The notes beneath the pieces are model-generated. The model made no database searches and was not told where the DNA came from. It saw only the letters and a program-made list of their open reading frames with translations. Positions 63,051 through 64,000 of a stretch of DNA of 64,000 nt are shown piece by piece (within the stretch, counting starts at the first letter, position 1; each line of letters starts with the position of its first letter). The translations under genes and the position numbers were made by a program. Source of the DNA: Candidatus Arsenophonus triatominarum (lineage in GTDB: Bacteria; Pseudomonadota; Gammaproteobacteria; Enterobacterales; Enterobacteriaceae); assembly GCF_001640365.1 (NCBI RefSeq), contig NZ_LWMI01000004.1:1-64000 (forward strand), given 5' to 3'.

Positions 63051-63254
63051 TTAGTTAGTAGTAAATATCCGTTTGCCGCTTTCACCTATCAGAGTTCCGT
63101 TACCACCCTCAACATCAAAATAGTAAAGTAAGCCTCTATCTGTTAATTTACGTTCTCGTAATCTTATTATTTTAATAATTTCTTCATTGTGAAAAACGGA
63201 CATACCAGGTTGGAGTCTTCGAAACGTTGTTCTATGTTTGTTGGCTTGAATCAT
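63051..63254 (-). CDS. Small conserved-looking hypothetical protein
   Basis: From ATG 63254, MIQANKHRTTFRRLQPGMSV then FHNEEIIKIIRLRERKLTDR and GLLYYFDVEGGNGTLIGESG (67 residues). It reads as a small beta-rich domain with an N-terminal basic part. No family is recognised. An in-frame ATG at 63284 is also possible. Confidence 0.5.
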   Translation of the reverse strand: MIQANKHRTTFRRLQPGMSVFHNEEIIKIIRLRERKLTDRGLLYYFDVEGGNGTLIGESGKRIFTTN

Positions 63255-63284
63255 GATAATATCCCGTGATTGAGATGTAACCAA

Positions 63285-63778
63285 GAAAAAACTAAAAAGC
63301 GATTTATTGTTGGGGTTCTAAATTAGAACCCTTTATTATTTATTTTTTGGAGAATTTTCCCTGATGTGAACATTATTTATGTTAATTAAAAATTCTAATT
63401 AATCACCTTGCTATAGGGGTATTTTTTACTACCTATTGGTTTGTTTATGTATTACATGAAGAAGATCACTGGTTTTAAATATTAAATCTTAAAAAAGAAT
63501 TTGAAGCACTATTACGACAAAGTGTCAACGATCACCGAAAAGTGCTCCACTTTTTAGCTGAATACGATCAATCAAAATTGATCCACTAACTTCTCTTTTA
63601 TGACATAGCGCATAAAACCTGACCAGTGCGCTGATAAGCCGCTTTTTGGTTTAGGTATATTACTGATATAAGAGGTTCAATATGGATGTTCTTTGAATCA
63701 TCTGTCATGTCGGATTTTGATCAGCTCCGCTGAGCATTTTTTTATATTTGTTTTGCTAGTGGTACCGTTTAAGTTGGT
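63285..63778. other. Region without a complete gene
   Basis: GGGTTCTA/TAGAACCC with a T-rich tail (63313-63350) could be a terminator on the plus strand. A short frame near 63495-63590 (KEFEALLRQSVNDHRKVLHF) has no start codon and may be a remnant. Nothing else was seen. Confidence 0.4.
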
Positions 63779-63809
63779 AAAGTGGATCAGTTTTGCATGA
63801 TCGGTGACA
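63779..63809. mobile_element. Second copy of the IS21-like end
   Basis: Identical over ~28 bp to 40497-40524 (GTGGATCAGTTTTGCATGAT). Confidence 0.45.
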
Positions 63810-63833
63810 ACAAACCTCCGCTTCCTGTCAGTA

Positions 63834-64000
63834 TAGCTAGGCGACTTAATTTTGATTACAGCATATGTATTAAAAACAGGTCATCGATAGTGCATCCTGT
63901 TTCCATCTTTTTACGTTTAGCTTGAGACCATTTATGTTCTATAGGATTTAAATCTGGTGAATACACCGGCAAATATTCTATCTGGTGTCCTGCGTTTATA
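63834..64000 (-). mobile_element. IS630-family element, copy 10, cut by the window edge
   Basis: The right terminal repeat and the last ~45 codons (LPVYSPDLNPIEHKWSQAKR, ending FLIHML) are visible. Its state cannot be judged. Confidence 0.9.

Overview
The window is an AT-rich, heavily decayed plasmid-like region, most consistent with an insect-associated Enterobacterales symbiont. Arsenophonus or a close relative is my best guess. That guess rests on an R1-type ParM/ParR pair, enterobacterial-type Kbp, PsiE, IbpA, HU and CspA, a YopJ-family effector, and massive insertion-sequence proliferation with many pseudogenes. No rRNA, tRNA or CRISPR array was seen.

About two thirds of the sequence is mobile DNA. 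IS630 has ten copies, and there are multiple, mostly broken copies of IS5 (ISL2-like), IS3, IS256, IS481 and IS91. IS21, IS200/IS605 and serine-recombinase remnants also occur, together with three families of small non-autonomous elements (192, 189 and 250 bp) whose target duplications are still readable. Elements are nested inside each other, and many flanks no longer match, so IS-mediated deletion and inversion has been extensive.

Between the IS elements lie islands of cargo. Positions 2.8-4.9 kb carry parM/parR with a candidate parC and a leader gene. Positions 5.4-6.5 kb carry an F-box-like protein and a terminase fragment. Positions 8-9.7 kb carry an HTH protein and a tyrosine recombinase, with a decayed duplicate at 28.3-30.8 kb. 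A GH25 lysozyme lies at 10.1 kb. The first RepL-type replicon, with 22-bp-spaced repeats, lies at 13.8-15.9 kb. A zinc alcohol dehydrogenase is at 17.6 kb. A Rep_3 replicon plus an HU gene lie at 22.8-24.8 kb. A RelBE-type toxin-antitoxin operon is at 26.2 kb. A resolvase broken by a small element is at 34.2-35.1 kb. A YopJ-family acetyltransferase is at 37.9 kb.

Further right, psiE, an ibpA-like gene with a sigma-32 promoter, a ribbon-helix-helix protein and decayed transglycosylase and deacetylase genes fill 40.6-43.6 kb. A traH scrap lies at 45.2 kb, kbp at 47.1 kb, a UvrD/FBH1-like helicase at 48.9 kb, and a second RepL replicon at 53.9-54.9 kb. A decayed phage early module with recE-like and recT genes spans 55-61.5 kb. 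A second, dead ibpA copy, cspA and a small orphan gene close the window.

Three replication initiators of two families plus a partition system suggest a cointegrate of several plasmids joined by IS recombination. Genes that look intact and potentially active are parM/parR, repB, the second repL, hupB-like, relBE-like, the alcohol dehydrogenase, the GH25 lysozyme, the YopJ-like effector, psiE, ibpA, the RHH regulator, kbp, the helicase and cspA.
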